Assembly (NCBI RefSeq): GCF_025370755.1
Contig: NZ_JAMXFC010000010.1
Coordinates: 1-64,000 of the forward strand
From: Laspinema sp. D2d
GTDB lineage: Bacteria > Cyanobacteriota > Cyanobacteriia > Cyanobacteriales > Laspinemataceae
DNA length: 64,000 nt
Direction of reading: 5' to 3'
Shown: piece by piece, positions 27,201-36,779 of the stretch
Layout of the letters: the number at the start of each line of letters is the position of its first letter
Position numbering within the stretch: the first letter of the stretch is position 1
The notes under the pieces: model-generated
The model's input: the letters and a program-made list of their open reading frames with translations, nothing else
Databases searched by the model: none
Told to the model about the DNA's origin: nothing
Made by a program: the position numbers and the translations under genes

Positions 27201-27866
27201 TTTTTGGCGGAAACGGTGCATCCAATTTTAGAGACTTGGAAGGAACGGATATTTTCGGAAAAATTGTTACATCCCCAGGCAGTTTATGGCTATTTTCCTT
27301 GTCAGGCTGAGGGGAATTGTTTGCTAGTTTATCAGCCGGAGGAAGGGGAAAAAGGTGCGGTAACGGAACCTATTACTACCTTTGATTTTCCTCGACAAAA
27401 GTCGATGCGGCGGTTATGTATCGCGGACTTTTTTGCACCGAAAGAAACGGGTCATATTGATGTATTTCCCATGCACGCGGTGACGGTGGGAGAAGTAGCG
27501 ACGGAGTACGCCAAACAGTTATTTGATGGCGATCGCTATACGGATTATTTGTATTTTCATGGGATTGCGGTGCAAACAGCGGAGGCGATCGCCGAATGGT
27601 TACACGCCCGAATTCGCCGGGAGTTGGGATTTGCCAGTGAGGAACCGGATAATATTCGGGAAATTTTGCAGCAACGTTATCGCGGTTCTCGGTATAGTTT
27701 TGGCTATCCCGCTTGTCCGAATATGCAGGACCAGTATAAGCAATTGGATTTGTTAGGCAGCGATCGCATTAACTTGTATATGGATGAAAGTGAACAGCTT
27801 TATCCGGAACAATCCACCACGGCGATCGTGACTTATCATCCGGTTGCGAAATACTTTAGCGCCTAA
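24273..27866 (+). CDS. metH: Methionine synthase, cobalamin-dependent
   Basis: Transfers the methyl group of 5-methyltetrahydrofolate to homocysteine through methylcobalamin. All four modules are present in 1197 residues: homocysteine domain (zinc ligands about Cys228 in GLNCATG and Cys293-Cys294 in GGCCGT), pterin-binding domain (about 350-630, [20 protein letters not shown]), cobalamin domain with the DxHxxG ligand motif GDVHDIGKN at about 750, and the AdoMet activation domain with [16 protein letters not shown] at about 1135. A Lys/Glu/Pro-rich linker (about 885-925) precedes the activation domain. The gene appears to be monocistronic, with AT-rich flanks on both sides. Confidence 0.96.
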   Translation: MTPAFLQRLHSPDRPVIVFDGAMGTSLQFQNLTADDFGGKDLEGCNEYLVYTKPEAVKIVHRGFLEAGADVIETDTFGGTSIVLAEYDLGDRAYELNKMAAELAKSVAAEYSTPEKPRFVAGSMGPGTKLPTLGHIEFDTLKNAFSEQAEGLIDGGVDLLIVETCQDVLQIKAALNGIEAVFEKRGQRLPLMVSITMEVMGTMLVGSDISAALAILEPYPIDILGLNCATGPAQMKEHIRYLTENSPFVVSCIPNAGLPENIGGQAHYKLTPMELRMALMHFVEDLGVQVIGGCCGTQAPHIAQLAELSKSLKPKERSVRVWGENGTPAPRNLFQYTPAAASIYSAQPYEQDNSFLIVGERLNASGSKKCREMLNAEDWDGLVALGREQVREGAHILDVNVDYVGRDGVRDMHELVSRLVTNVTLPLMLDSTEWEKMEAGLKVAGGKCLMNSTNFEDGEPRFYKVLDLAKQYGAGVVVGTIDEEGMARTAERKFEIAKRAYNAAIAYGVPAHELFFDTLALPISTGIEEDRENGKATIESIRRIREELPGCHILLGVSNISFGLNPAARQVLNSVFLHEAMQVGLDSAIVSASKILPLAKIDSEQQEVCRDLIYDRRRFEGDVCVYDPLAKVTEFFQGKTTKRDRSIDASLPIEQRLKNHIIDGERIGLTEALAVALETYPPLEIINQYLLDGMKVVGELFGSGQMQLPFVLQSAETMKAAVAYLEPFMEKEGSEDNAKGTVIIATVKGDVHDIGKNLVDIILTNNGYRVINLGIKQPVENIIQAYEEHRADCIAMSGLLVKSTAFMKENLEVFNERGISVPVILGGAALTPKFVHEDCQNTYKGQVIYGKDAFSDLHFMDKLMPAKAAQNWDDLTGFLDEAEAKESAGLATTENGEKVEKATPKSQEPAEVDTRRSDAVAIDIERPTPPFWGTKVLQPEDIPLEEVFEYMDLQALFVGQWQFRKPQGQSREEYDAFLAETVHPILETWKERIFSEKLLHPQAVYGYFPCQAEGNCLLVYQPEEGEKGAVTEPITTFDFPRQKSMRRLCIADFFAPKETGHIDVFPMHAVTVGEVATEYAKQLFDGDRYTDYLYFHGIAVQTAEAIAEWLHARIRRELGFASEEPDNIREILQQRYRGSRYSFGYPACPNMQDQYKQLDLLGSDRINLYMDESEQLYPEQSTTAIVTYHPVAKYFSA

Positions 27867-28302
27867 TCTCTTCCGGGGCGGAATGCTGCCTCAAATCAAG
27901 AGATAAATGCGATCATTCAGGATTGATTCCCCTTTCCCCCCTTGAGTCCCTCCCGTCCCCCTTGGATCCCCCTCTCCCTTTTTAAAGGGGAAGCCCGAGG
28001 CAGAAATCTTGGATTCACGGGGGGCTTTTTGTTTACCCTGAAGGGCTCAGATAGGGAGACTCAATAATTGAGATAGGGGAAATTCATGAATTGACTTGCC
28101 CTTCTCAGAAGGGCTTTTAAAGATTCAATCCCATCAGCCTTTTTAGATGAGTATCTATAAGCGAGACTGCGTAAACTACCCCAAAAATTTTTATGATTTT
28201 TTTCCAGTAGGATATTCCAATCTCTCTCTAATTATTGTAAGCTCATTACATTAAATCGTTCCTTGAGCGTAACCCGTCCTCCTTACCCTGTCCACCCTTG
28301 CC
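27867..28302. other. Intergenic region, metH / Mrp operon
   Basis: 436 bases. A C-rich stretch (about 27925-27985) of the dispersed CCCCCTT type precedes a terminator candidate. The right half is AT-rich and probably contains the antiporter promoter. No gene is supported. Confidence 0.5.
27991..28032 (+). terminator. Candidate terminator of metH
   Basis: AAGCCC (27991-27996) pairs with GGGCTT (28022-28027), followed by TTTTTG. The short stem and 25-base loop make it only moderate. Confidence 0.45.
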
Positions 28303-28644
28303 GTGTTAGAAGCTTTTGTTGTTGCAACCATTTTATGCGGATTCTTTGGAATTCTTTTTAAAAAGAACCTAGTGATGAAAATTGTCTCAATGGATATCAT
28401 GAGTACAGGGGTAATTGCCTATTATGTATTCGTGGCATCCCGAGGGGGTGTCGTGAGCCCGATTGTCGCCGCTGATGGGGTTGACAACGTAGCCTACGCT
28501 GATCCAGTTCCCCAAGCCGTGATTTTAACGGCGATTGTGATTGGGTTTTCAATTCAGGCTGTAATGTTAGTTGGGGTCATGAAATTAGCCCGGGATAATC
28601 CAACTTTAGAACTCTCCGAAATAGAAAAAAATAATACCCCATGA
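28303..28644 (+). CDS. mrpC: Mrp-type antiporter subunit C (NuoK-like)
   Basis: A 113-residue membrane protein with three transmembrane helices, homologous to MrpC/MnhC and NuoK. The first gene of a seven-gene operon whose members overlap or nearly touch. Mrp complexes exchange Na+ or Li+ for H+ across the plasma membrane; in cyanobacteria related clusters respond to carbon, salt or pH. The start is GTG 28303. Its TGA overlaps the next ATG (ATGA). The loop between helices 2 and 3 (VVSPIVAADGVDNVAYADPVPQAV) is of the family type. Confidence 0.85.
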   Translation: MLEAFVVATILCGFFGILFKKNLVMKIVSMDIMSTGVIAYYVFVASRGGVVSPIVAADGVDNVAYADPVPQAVILTAIVIGFSIQAVMLVGVMKLARDNPTLELSEIEKNNTP

Positions 28645-30083
28645 ATATCCTGACGATCGCCTGGATGGCCCTGCCCTTTTTGGCTGGCTTCACTATTTTT
28701 ATCATTCCCCAACTGGATCGCTCCCTCGCGACCTTCACGGCGGTGGCTTCTGCTGTATTTGCCGTCAAGGTGTTTTTAATGGAATCGCCCCTGGCTTTGC
28801 AATTACTTGATTCAGCGGGGGTGACGTTATTCATTGATCAAGTAAGCGGTTACTTTATTTTAACCAATGCCTTGGTCACCGCTGCGGTAATTTTTTACTG
28901 CTGGGAAACGGAGAAAACTGCTTTCTTTTACGCCCAAATGATTGTGCTGCATGGCAGCCTGAATGCCGCCTTTATTTGCACCGATTTCATGAGCTTATAT
29001 GTGGCGCTAGAGGTGAGCGGAATTGCGGCTTCGTTGCTGGTGAGCTATTCGAGAAGCGATCGCTCAATTTGGGTGGCGTTGCGCTATCTATTTGTTAGCA
29101 ATATCGCCATGTTATTTTATCTCGTGGGGGCCGTTCTGGTTTATAAAGCGCATCATTCTTTTAGTTTTGAAGGATTGCGCGGTGCACCCCCAGAAGCCTT
29201 GGCTTTAATTTTCATGGCATTGTTAACCAAGGCGGGAATTTTTGTATCGGGATTATGGTTACCCTTAACCCATTCAGAATCAGAAACCCCGGTTTCGGCC
29301 CTGTTGTCGGGAATTGTCGTCAAAGCCGGTGCGTATCCTTTAGTTCGTTGTGCTCTAATTTTAGAGGAAGTTAGTCCCATTGTTAGAATTTTTGGGGTAG
29401 GAACAGCGATTTTAGGGGTGAGTTATGCGTTGTTTGAAAAAGATACAAAACGCCTCTTAGCCTTTAGTACAGTTTCCCAGTTAGGGTGGATTATTTCCGC
29501 CCCAGAAGTGGCAGGGTTTTATACCCTCACCCACGGATTAGTGAAATCGAGTTTGTTTCTAATTGCCGGGAATTTGCCAAGTCGCGACTTCAAAACCCTG
29601 CAAACCAATCCCATGAATACTGCATTATGGGTTCCCCTGGGATTAGCCAGTTTATCTATTTCTGGGTTTCCTTTAATGGCGGGATTTGAAGCCAAGATGT
29701 TAACCTTACAACATTTGCTTTCTTGGCAAAGTATTCCCATGAATTTGGCAGCGGTGGGAACTGTCATGTGTTTTGGCAAATTTATGTTTCTCCCTCATGG
29801 CAACACGGAACCTAAACAACCAATGCGGATGGGCTTTTGGTTGGCGATCGGGCTGTTGTTGGGAGGATTAGTTTTTGCCAATGCGGTTCATTATCAACTC
29901 TATACGGTTGCCAATATTCTCAAAGCAATTGGGATTGTGGTAGTGGGGGCCGTGATTTACCTAGCGATTATTCAACGGTGGGTTTTGAATTTACCCCGAA
30001 AATTCGAGGAATTTGAGCATTTGACTGGGGTGATGAGTCTGATTGCCGTTCTGCTGTTCTGGTTGGCCTGGAGGGGGCATTAA
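28641..30083 (+). CDS. mrpD: Mrp-type antiporter subunit D (NuoN/NdhD-like)
   Basis: A 480-residue polytopic protein with about 14 transmembrane segments of the proton-translocating NuoL/M/N family; these proteins in cyanobacteria are often labelled NdhD5/NdhD6. The core region (about 105-400) includes SLYVALEVSGIAASLLVSY, the Lys-bearing helix LLTKAGIFVSGLWLPLTHSES and KDTKRLLAFSTVSQLG. It is the only large proton-channel subunit in this operon. It overlaps mrpC by four bases and is two bases from mrpE. Confidence 0.88.
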   Translation: MNILTIAWMALPFLAGFTIFIIPQLDRSLATFTAVASAVFAVKVFLMESPLALQLLDSAGVTLFIDQVSGYFILTNALVTAAVIFYCWETEKTAFFYAQMIVLHGSLNAAFICTDFMSLYVALEVSGIAASLLVSYSRSDRSIWVALRYLFVSNIAMLFYLVGAVLVYKAHHSFSFEGLRGAPPEALALIFMALLTKAGIFVSGLWLPLTHSESETPVSALLSGIVVKAGAYPLVRCALILEEVSPIVRIFGVGTAILGVSYALFEKDTKRLLAFSTVSQLGWIISAPEVAGFYTLTHGLVKSSLFLIAGNLPSRDFKTLQTNPMNTALWVPLGLASLSISGFPLMAGFEAKMLTLQHLLSWQSIPMNLAAVGTVMCFGKFMFLPHGNTEPKQPMRMGFWLAIGLLLGGLVFANAVHYQLYTVANILKAIGIVVVGAVIYLAIIQRWVLNLPRKFEEFEHLTGVMSLIAVLLFWLAWRGH

Positions 30084-30085
30084 TT

Positions 30086-30472
30086 ATGATAGGATATCTC
30101 AATTTAATCCTACGATTGATCATCTGGTTTCTGTTGACTTCGGATCTGAGTTTACCGAATATCCTAATCGGAGTCACGATTTCCCTACTGTTACCTCACA
30201 ACCATAAAACTAGGGGGCAGATTCAAGATTGGATGCGAGCTTTGTGGGAGATTGTCGTGGCCGTTCCGATCGCCTATAAGGAAGCCTTTGAAATCATCTT
30301 GTTCCCTCATCGGTTTGAAGAGATCACGATGGAACAAGCCCCCCCTCGTCGTTCCGCCGGATTAATCTTTTTAGATATCTTTTTGATTACCTTTACCCCC
30401 AAGACGATTGTTTCGAGATATCACGAAGAAGGCTGGTATGAAGTCCATCGTTTGCGCCGGAGAAGCCCCTAA
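30086..30472 (+). CDS. mrpE: Mrp-type antiporter subunit E
   Basis: A 128-residue protein of the MnhE/MrpE family, with N-terminal transmembrane helices (LNLILRLIIWFLLTSDLSLPNILIGVTISLLL) and a cytoplasmic tail containing the family-type segment SLIFLDIFLITFTPKTIVSRYHEEGWYEVH. Needed for complex assembly in other bacteria. It ends in TAATG, sharing one base with the next start. Confidence 0.85.
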   Translation: MIGYLNLILRLIIWFLLTSDLSLPNILIGVTISLLLPHNHKTRGQIQDWMRALWEIVVAVPIAYKEAFEIILFPHRFEEITMEQAPPRRSAGLIFLDIFLITFTPKTIVSRYHEEGWYEVHRLRRRSP

Positions 30473-30735
30473 TGAATTTAGCAATGAATGGGATACTGTT
30501 TGCCATGATTTTGGCGCTGTTAATTCCCATGTATGAAGCCTGGAAAGATGATGATGTTTGGCAAAAAATGGTAGCTTTTGCCAGTAGTGCCACGAAAACT
30601 TCCATCATGATTTTAGTCGTTTCTGTGTTTCGCGATGATTGGAATATCGGGGTCACAGCCGTGATTATTCTCAGCGTTGGAAATGCCGGTTTAATGTTGC
30701 TTGCTCACATTTTGAAACGCTTGAATGAAGTATGA
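30472..30735 (+). CDS. mrpF: Mrp-type antiporter subunit F-like
   Basis: An 87-residue protein with two or three transmembrane helices, in the F position between mrpE and mrpG. The sequence itself (FAMILALLIPMYEAWKDDDVWQKM, IMILVVSVFRDDWNIGVTAVIILSVGNAGLMLLAHIL) is divergent from typical MrpF, so the call rests partly on order. It overlaps the next gene by four bases (ATGA). Confidence 0.7.
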   Translation: MNLAMNGILFAMILALLIPMYEAWKDDDVWQKMVAFASSATKTSIMILVVSVFRDDWNIGVTAVIILSVGNAGLMLLAHILKRLNEV

Positions 30736-31010
30736 TTGACATCTTGAGTTATGGTTGTATCGGTGTCGGAATTTTCTTCTGGTTTTGGGGGACTTTTCCC
30801 TTACTAGGGGAGCGATCGGTGTTATATAAGCTCCATGCTCTTTCGGTGGCGGATACCCTGGGTTCTATGGCTATTACCATTGGATTGCTGCTGAAAATCC
30901 CGAGGGAATGGCCTTTAATTCTGCTGGCCCTGATTTCTTTAGCCATTTGGAATACAATTTTGGGATATGTTTTAGCCTATTGTTCCAGTGCACAGGAGTC
31001 TCATGACTGA
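30732..31010 (+). CDS. mrpG: Mrp-type antiporter subunit G
   Basis: A 92-residue protein of the MnhG/PhaG family with three transmembrane helices: LSYGCIGVGIFFWFWGTFPLL, then the family's LYKLHALSVADTLGSMAITIGLLL, then a final helix. It overlaps both neighbours, so the operon is translationally coupled here. Confidence 0.83.
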   Translation: MIDILSYGCIGVGIFFWFWGTFPLLGERSVLYKLHALSVADTLGSMAITIGLLLKIPREWPLILLALISLAIWNTILGYVLAYCSSAQESHD

Positions 31011-31599
31011 ATTTTATATCTATGCGATCGTGGCGCTGTTGCCGTTATCGGCTTGTATGTTAGTGGTGCAAACCGATCCCTTTCATGCCCTCATTATTCG
31101 GGGGATATTAGGGGCCGTGGCAGCTTTGGTTTATGCCCTGTTGGGGGCCCCAGATGTGGCCTTAACGGAAGCGTTAATGGGAACCTTGCTGGCGGTTACT
31201 CTATCCGCTGTGGCGGTGCGTTCCTCAATGGTGATGCGCCTGGGGTTTATTGAAGGGGAATATCCAGAAGGCGATCGCCCTGCCGGAAAACCCATCGAGG
31301 ATTTACGAGCGGTTTTGGCTAAACGGTATATGCGCCTTGAATTAGTTCCGTATCCCGATGAATTAGCTTTGAATCAAGCCTTTAAAGAAAGAGAAATTCA
31401 TGCCATTTATGTGAAGCCAACCCTGGTGGAACATGGCGATCTCACCTTCACAACTACCTTAGAAAAAGTAACCGCATATCAAACCACCACGCGGATTAAG
31501 CGTCTTTATGAAATCATGAAAGATGAGCTGCCATCGGAGACCCAGGTTACTTATTTCAATCCTTTAATGAGTCAGTTAACTTCATCGGAGCAGCATTAA
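31003..31599 (+). CDS. DUF4040 antiporter subunit (MrpA C-terminal/MbhD-like) with soluble tail
   Basis: A 198-residue protein. Residues about 1-80 are three transmembrane helices of the DUF4040 type (DPFHALIIRGILGAVAALVYALLGAPDVALTEALMGTLLAVTLSAVAV), which in MrpA is fused to the large NuoL-like part but here stands alone. The remaining 115 residues are a predicted cytoplasmic domain that I do not recognise. Start ATG 31003 has CAGGAG upstream; the longer frame from 30988 is less likely. It shares one base with the next start (TAATG). Confidence 0.8.
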   Translation: MTEFYIYAIVALLPLSACMLVVQTDPFHALIIRGILGAVAALVYALLGAPDVALTEALMGTLLAVTLSAVAVRSSMVMRLGFIEGEYPEGDRPAGKPIEDLRAVLAKRYMRLELVPYPDELALNQAFKEREIHAIYVKPTLVEHGDLTFTTTLEKVTAYQTTTRIKRLYEIMKDELPSETQVTYFNPLMSQLTSSEQH

Positions 31600-32264
31600 T
31601 GAAATGGATTTATGTTCTGGCGGGAATCGCTCTTTGTCTGAAAATTTTATTCACCTCTAATTCTATCCTAACCGATGAAAGTACCTTAGAAATTGTGCAA
31701 TCGGTGATTCGGGAGAGTGGTGTACCTAATACCGTATCGGCCATTATTTTGAGAAATCGGTTGTACGATACTATCTTTGAAGTTGTGGTTTTTTCAATTG
31801 CCATTTTTGGAGTAAAATATTTACTGGCTAATGAAAAACCCATAGCTCATGTACATCAATTCAACGATCCACCCTCCATTGTTTTAGCCCGCTTAGGCGC
31901 AACGATCGCCGCATTAGTGGGCGTCGAACTGGCACTTCGCGGCCATTTAAGTCCTGGGGGAGGGTTTGCTGCCGGGGTAGCAGGAGGGACGGCGATCGGG
32001 TTAATCGCTATTACTTCATCAATGGAAGTGATGCAGTCTATTTATAAGCGGTGGCATACCGCGACTTGGGAGAAGATTTCGGTCATCACTTTCATCTGTT
32101 TATCCATGTTTACCCTAGCGGGAATTGAGTTACCTCACGGTCAACTGGGTGCGTTGCTGAGTGGGGGAATGTTGCCCATTTTAAACATTCTGGTTGCTAT
32201 CAAAGTAGCCTTGGGTTCATGGGCGGTAATTCTACTCTTTATTCGCTATCGTGGCTTGCTGTGA
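31599..32264 (+). CDS. mrpB: Mrp-type antiporter subunit B (MnhB domain)
   Basis: A 221-residue protein with a short hydrophobic N-terminal part (MbhE-like, about 1-90) and the MnhB domain (about 90-221) marked by LRGHLSPGGGFAAGVAGGTAIGL. It is the last gene of the operon. In a complete Mrp cluster the N-terminal part is the end of MrpA, so the MrpA C-terminal pieces seem distributed between this and the preceding gene, while the large NuoL-like MrpA part is absent. Confidence 0.83.
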   Translation: MKWIYVLAGIALCLKILFTSNSILTDESTLEIVQSVIRESGVPNTVSAIILRNRLYDTIFEVVVFSIAIFGVKYLLANEKPIAHVHQFNDPPSIVLARLGATIAALVGVELALRGHLSPGGGFAAGVAGGTAIGLIAITSSMEVMQSIYKRWHTATWEKISVITFICLSMFTLAGIELPHGQLGALLSGGMLPILNILVAIKVALGSWAVILLFIRYRGLL

Positions 32265-32336
32265 GGGTTCGAGTTTGTTTAAAATTCGCCTACAGTTTAG
32301 GTCATCCCATTGAGGCGGCAAAACCATTCCTAATCT

Positions 32337-32369
32337 AGTCCCCTTCCCCTTGGCATTGGGAAAGGGACT
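32337..32369. terminator. Bidirectional hairpin between mrpB and the SWIM gene
   Basis: Twelve-base arms (32337-32348 and 32358-32369) pair with one G-T wobble around nine bases, between convergent genes. Probably terminates both. Confidence 0.65.
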
Positions 32370-32373
32370 GGAC

Positions 32374-33213
32374 TTACAAGACTTCTTTATTTTTGGTTTT
32401 GACACGAGTGTAAAAGTCGGACATCACCTCCAGGAAGGAAATATCTTTGTGCCAAAAGGGAGGAAAATCTCCGGCTTTTTTAATCAGAATAGCGGGAACG
32501 ATCGCTGGTTGGGGGGGTGGCGGTGGCGGTGGGAGTCGTTTGGAACCCATCCAAAACTCTTTTAAATCGGCGGTGGCATTCAGGGGGACTCGTTCCGGTT
32601 GGGTGTAATAGGATTCCGAGGGTTCTGGGGCGATCGCCGTTTCATGTAAGGAGGCAGAAAGCGCTTCTCCTAATGGGGTTTTTGCCAGTTCAGTTTGCAA
32701 ATCTTCCCGAGACAGTCCCCGCAATTCAAAGAGTAAAAACGGGTCAGAATCTAATTGCGCCGCCACTAAATAATAAACCCCAGCAATATGTTTACAAGGG
32801 TTGGCATAATCGGGACAAGAACAACTGGTTTTGAAGTCTGTCCGACTGTCCGGAAGTAAATGCAGTTTCAAGTCAGAAAAGGCGGAATCAATATTATCCG
32901 GCACTTCATTCATTAACAGTTTGGAGACAAAACTGGCATTAGACGCAATAGTTTTAATGGCTTTAGACCATTGCGCTGAGGAAATCGGAGTGATTTCAAT
33001 TTTGGTCGTATAAAGGGGTTCTTTGTAGACCCCAAAATAGGGATTAACCGAACCCCGAACTTTAGCGGTAATTTGGTTATTGATAATCCGATACTCTTTA
33101 ATTTTGCCATTATTCGCGTAGGACCGGCCCCTTCCCAGTCGGCTGGAATCGGTAAAGTCTTCTAATGCTTCAATAAAGCGTTTTCCCCACCAGGTTCTAC
33201 TAAATTTTGCCAT
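32374..33213 (-). CDS. SWIM zinc-finger protein
   Basis: A 279-residue protein. The SWIM motif CxCx(n)CxH is Cys131-Cys133-Cys140-His142 in SCSCPDYANPCKHIAG. SWIM domains bind DNA or proteins and are often encoded next to SNF2-type helicases. The C-terminal 90 residues are Pro-rich (PPPPPPPQP). It starts five bases after the SNF2 gene stop on the same strand, so the two form an operon, the SNF2 gene first. Confidence 0.88.
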   Translation of the reverse strand: MAKFSRTWWGKRFIEALEDFTDSSRLGRGRSYANNGKIKEYRIINNQITAKVRGSVNPYFGVYKEPLYTTKIEITPISSAQWSKAIKTIASNASFVSKLLMNEVPDNIDSAFSDLKLHLLPDSRTDFKTSCSCPDYANPCKHIAGVYYLVAAQLDSDPFLLFELRGLSREDLQTELAKTPLGEALSASLHETAIAPEPSESYYTQPERVPLNATADLKEFWMGSKRLPPPPPPPQPAIVPAILIKKAGDFPPFWHKDISFLEVMSDFYTRVKTKNKEVL

Positions 33214-33218
33214 GATTT

Positions 33219-36200
33219 TTACTCCAAAATTGCTTGTTTATTTAAGGCAATCAGTTTTTTAAAACTGTCGTTATCCAGTTCCGTTAGCCAGGATTCATCA
33301 TTGCCGACGATCGCCGAGGAGAGGCGCTTTTTATCTTCCAGGGTGCGATCAATCCGTTCTTCCAGGGTTCCGATCGCAATAAATTTATGAACAAATACAT
33401 TTTTTTCTTGCCCAATTCGGAAGGCGCGATCGGTGGCTTGATCTTCAACTGCCGGGTTCCACCAGCGATCAAAGTGGAAAACATGATTGGCTTTCGTCAG
33501 GGTAATCCCCACCCCACCGGCTTTTAAGGACAGAATAAAGATGGAAGGTTCGGTTTCGGGGTCTTGAAACTCCGCAATCATTTTTTCCCGTTTTTCACGC
33601 GGGGTTCCCCCATGTAGATAGTGGGTTTTGTAATAGCAGGTTTGTTTGAGGTATTTCTCTAATGCCTCACAAATTTGGGTGAATTGGCTGAAAATTAGCA
33701 GGCTTTCTCCTTCGGCGATCACTTCCTCTACCATCTCCAAAAGTCGTTCCAATTTGTGCGATCGCGAAGGTAAAAACTCACTGTTATCTTGTAAAAATTG
33801 CGCCGGATGGTTACAAACTTGTTTCAGTTTCATCAGCGTGGATAAAATCAAGCCTTTGCGCTGAATTCCTTCCGCTTGTTCTAACTGTTCTGCGACATCT
33901 TTAACCACCGCTTCATATAAAGAAGCCTGTTCTTTGGTGAGGTTACAATATTGTTTCTGTTCGACTTTATCGGGCAAATCCTTAATAATCGAACGGTCAG
34001 TTTTCACCCGACGCAGGATAAAAGGTTCTACCAATCGTTTTAATGTCGTGGATTTAATCGGGTCATTGTCTTTTTGAATGGGCATTTCAAACCCTTTGCG
34101 AAACTGGGCTTCTTTCCCTAAATATCCCGGATTCAAGAAATTGAAAATCGACCATAAATCTAACAGACGGTTTTCAATGGGGGTTCCCGTTAAGGCGAGG
34201 CGATGGGTAGAGGGAAGTTTGGCGATCGCCTTGGTTTGTGCCGCTTGCGGATTCTTGATATTTTGCGCTTCATCCACGACAACCCGATGCCACTTTACCC
34301 CCTTAAATAGTTTTTCATCTTTGCGGGCTAAAGTAAACGAAGTAATCACCACATCATATTTTAAACTTTCCGCTTTGAATTCTTCCTCATCTTTGAGGCG
34401 ATCGCTGCCATGATGCACCATTGAAGTAATATGAGGCGCAAACCGTTCAATCTCCCTTTGCCAGTTGCCAATCACTGAAGTGGGTGCAATTAATAGCGTG
34501 GGTAACGGTTTCTCTCCTCCCTCTCTTTCTAACACCAAACAGGCAATTACTTGTAATGATTTTCCCAACCCCATATCATCAGCAAGGCAGCCATTGAGTC
34601 CCAACTGTTCCAAATATTGGACCCAGGCAACCCCGCGTTTTTGATACTCTCTCAACATTCCTTGTAATTGCGCTGGATTTTCAATGGGTTCCAGACGACT
34701 ACTATCTCGAAGTTTAGCCATCATTTCCGCTAAAACTTCATCCTGGTCAACTTCAATTTCATCGGAGGCATCGCTGATTTTCTGCATAAACTCTTGTAAG
34801 GACATTTCCGGCTGTTCATCTTTATGAGACTGCCAAAATTCCAGCATTTGTTGCATTTTTTTTGCGTCCAACTCAATCCATTCTCCCCGAAATTGGACTA
34901 AGGGAGTTTTCGCCTCCACCAGTTGCTGCCATTCCTGTTCACTCACCGGCTGTCCAGCGATAGAAAGCTCATATTTATATTGAATAATCTGCTGTAAACT
35001 AAATAGCCCTTTGTTCCCTTGTCCTGCGGATTTCTTTTTAGAAGAAGCTTTCAGGCGCAGGGTTGCACGTCGGCGTCCTTCCGGTGTCCACCAAGCGGGA
35101 ACGATCACTTTATAACCGGAATCTTCTAAAATCCAGGCACTTTCTTTGAGAAACTCAAAGGCTTCCGCCAAAGTTAACTCTAACCCCGTCGGGCGGTCCG
35201 TTTCTAACCCTTTTGAGAGTAACGGATACATCCGGGCGGCATAGCCCAAATTTAACAGTAGATTTTTTTCAAAGTCTGCCCCAAAGTTTTTGTAAAATGT
35301 TTTTTTCTCCGTTTTGCTTAAACTCCAATACTCCTCTAATGGAAGTTTCAAAGAAGGGTCTTTTTTAGAAGAGGCTATAAAATTAATTTGCCACTGTTCG
35401 GGCTGGTCTGCGGTTCCTTCTTGGAGTTGAAAACAGAGGTAAAAGGGGGCGGTTAATTGTGCGCCGGATAATCGTTCTTTCCAACTAGACCATTGCTGGT
35501 AAGTCTCTCGGGAAATATCTGGCCTTCTTGGGTTACTGTGACAGGTGTAGATAAAAGAGTCATTAAACTGTTTAGAGACGGTTTGGGGAATAGGAGTCTC
35601 GCCAACCAAATTATTTAATAAACATTCTGAAAAATGCCGCAGCAAACTGGACTTTTCGTAAAACTCTAAAGGTTGGGGGATGGCAGAAAACCCAGCAACA
35701 CAAGCCAAGGGCATGGCCTCGCTATACTGCTGAATATCGGTTTCATATTGTGCGGATAAAATTTCCCAAGTCGAGTAATATTCGTCAGTTTGAACCGTTT
35801 TTGATTTTTTCCCTTTTCCAGTGGTGGAGCTTAGGGTGGCATATTTTAAAGCTGGAATGTATTGGTCTTTGAGAATAATTTGTTTAAAGACTTGACTGTA
35901 CTGATACCAAAACATTAAATCTGCGCCTAGCTGAACCTCTGCTAAATTATTGATGGCGATAAAATGTAAATCATTTAAGGTTTTAGTGACCGATTTTACC
36001 GTGTCGCACTTGACAATATCTTCGACATGATAGCAATCAATCTCCCAAGGATGAAATTCATAAGTTTCTGGGGGTTCATCTTCGAGGTAGCGAAATAGTT
36101 CTACGGAAGGTAAGGGGTGATTCCCCGTGGTGGGAAGAATAAAATATTGAGATGAAATCCGCTTTTTAATCCCATTTTCCCGGAGTTCAGGAATTCCCAA

Positions 36201-36371
36201 ATTAGACCGCAAAAATTCCGCCAACTCCGCTTTTTCTAAATGGGCGGGATGGCGTAAACTGGGCTTTTGACGGCTGGGTTTAGGAATCGTTTCAACCCAG
36301 AGGTAAAATTGACCCTGACGAATGAACTCGCTGGTGTTATCTGGGATCCAGGTGCCATGAAGGATTTTCAT
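33219..36371 (-). CDS. SNF2-family DEAD/DEAH helicase-like ATPase
   Basis: A 1050-residue Swi2/Snf2 ATPase. The first 560 or so residues are the SNF2-associated N-terminal part seen in bacterial HepA-like proteins. Motif I is DDMGLGKS (about 600), motif II is DEAQ (about 700), motif III LTGTPIEN, and motifs V-VI LKAGGVGITLTKAN...DRWWNP...DRAFRIGQ. Such proteins translocate on duplex DNA or remodel nucleoprotein; in bacteria roles include transcription recycling and phage defence. The ATG at 36371 is preferred over a longer frame from 36476 because MKILHGTWIPD is the family N-terminus. Confidence 0.9.
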   Translation of the reverse strand: MKILHGTWIPDNTSEFIRQGQFYLWVETIPKPSRQKPSLRHPAHLEKAELAEFLRSNLGIPELRENGIKKRISSQYFILPTTGNHPLPSVELFRYLEDEPPETYEFHPWEIDCYHVEDIVKCDTVKSVTKTLNDLHFIAINNLAEVQLGADLMFWYQYSQVFKQIILKDQYIPALKYATLSSTTGKGKKSKTVQTDEYYSTWEILSAQYETDIQQYSEAMPLACVAGFSAIPQPLEFYEKSSLLRHFSECLLNNLVGETPIPQTVSKQFNDSFIYTCHSNPRRPDISRETYQQWSSWKERLSGAQLTAPFYLCFQLQEGTADQPEQWQINFIASSKKDPSLKLPLEEYWSLSKTEKKTFYKNFGADFEKNLLLNLGYAARMYPLLSKGLETDRPTGLELTLAEAFEFLKESAWILEDSGYKVIVPAWWTPEGRRRATLRLKASSKKKSAGQGNKGLFSLQQIIQYKYELSIAGQPVSEQEWQQLVEAKTPLVQFRGEWIELDAKKMQQMLEFWQSHKDEQPEMSLQEFMQKISDASDEIEVDQDEVLAEMMAKLRDSSRLEPIENPAQLQGMLREYQKRGVAWVQYLEQLGLNGCLADDMGLGKSLQVIACLVLEREGGEKPLPTLLIAPTSVIGNWQREIERFAPHITSMVHHGSDRLKDEEEFKAESLKYDVVITSFTLARKDEKLFKGVKWHRVVVDEAQNIKNPQAAQTKAIAKLPSTHRLALTGTPIENRLLDLWSIFNFLNPGYLGKEAQFRKGFEMPIQKDNDPIKSTTLKRLVEPFILRRVKTDRSIIKDLPDKVEQKQYCNLTKEQASLYEAVVKDVAEQLEQAEGIQRKGLILSTLMKLKQVCNHPAQFLQDNSEFLPSRSHKLERLLEMVEEVIAEGESLLIFSQFTQICEALEKYLKQTCYYKTHYLHGGTPREKREKMIAEFQDPETEPSIFILSLKAGGVGITLTKANHVFHFDRWWNPAVEDQATDRAFRIGQEKNVFVHKFIAIGTLEERIDRTLEDKKRLSSAIVGNDESWLTELDNDSFKKLIALNKQAILE

Positions 36372-36779
36372 ACACAAATCGCAAGGTTGAGAGGTTAGGG
36401 GATGTCCTCCGGCAAGGCAGCCGAGGAGAGATGCAACAGATGCCCCTGATGATTGGGGTAGTTTATAGAGTACCATAATCCCTTATCGCGCAAGGGGCGA
36501 TCGCGCTTCGGTGACTAATCTAAGTTCAGGAACCCTAGATTGCCAGTCCCCAACTGAAAATCACGGACAACCCTGAAAGAGATTTCACTGGGAAAGAATC
36601 TCTTGATTCGTATCTTGGGTTACATTTTAGTTGGTATTAAGCCGTATCATGATAGTAGGGACTCAAAGAAATTTGTTACATTTTTTAATAAAATTTGGGT
36701 TAAAACGGTATAAATTCACGCAGTAACTGTATAGAAAACGGGGTTCAATCTTTAACAGACCTTTAAAGAAAACATTGCT
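36372..36779. other. Divergent intergenic region, SNF2 / Cys-rich gene
   Basis: 408 bases between divergent genes. The right half is AT-rich with a TATAAA-like hexamer near 36707, a possible -10 element for the Cys-rich gene. No hairpin with a T-run and no small gene was seen. Confidence 0.45.
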
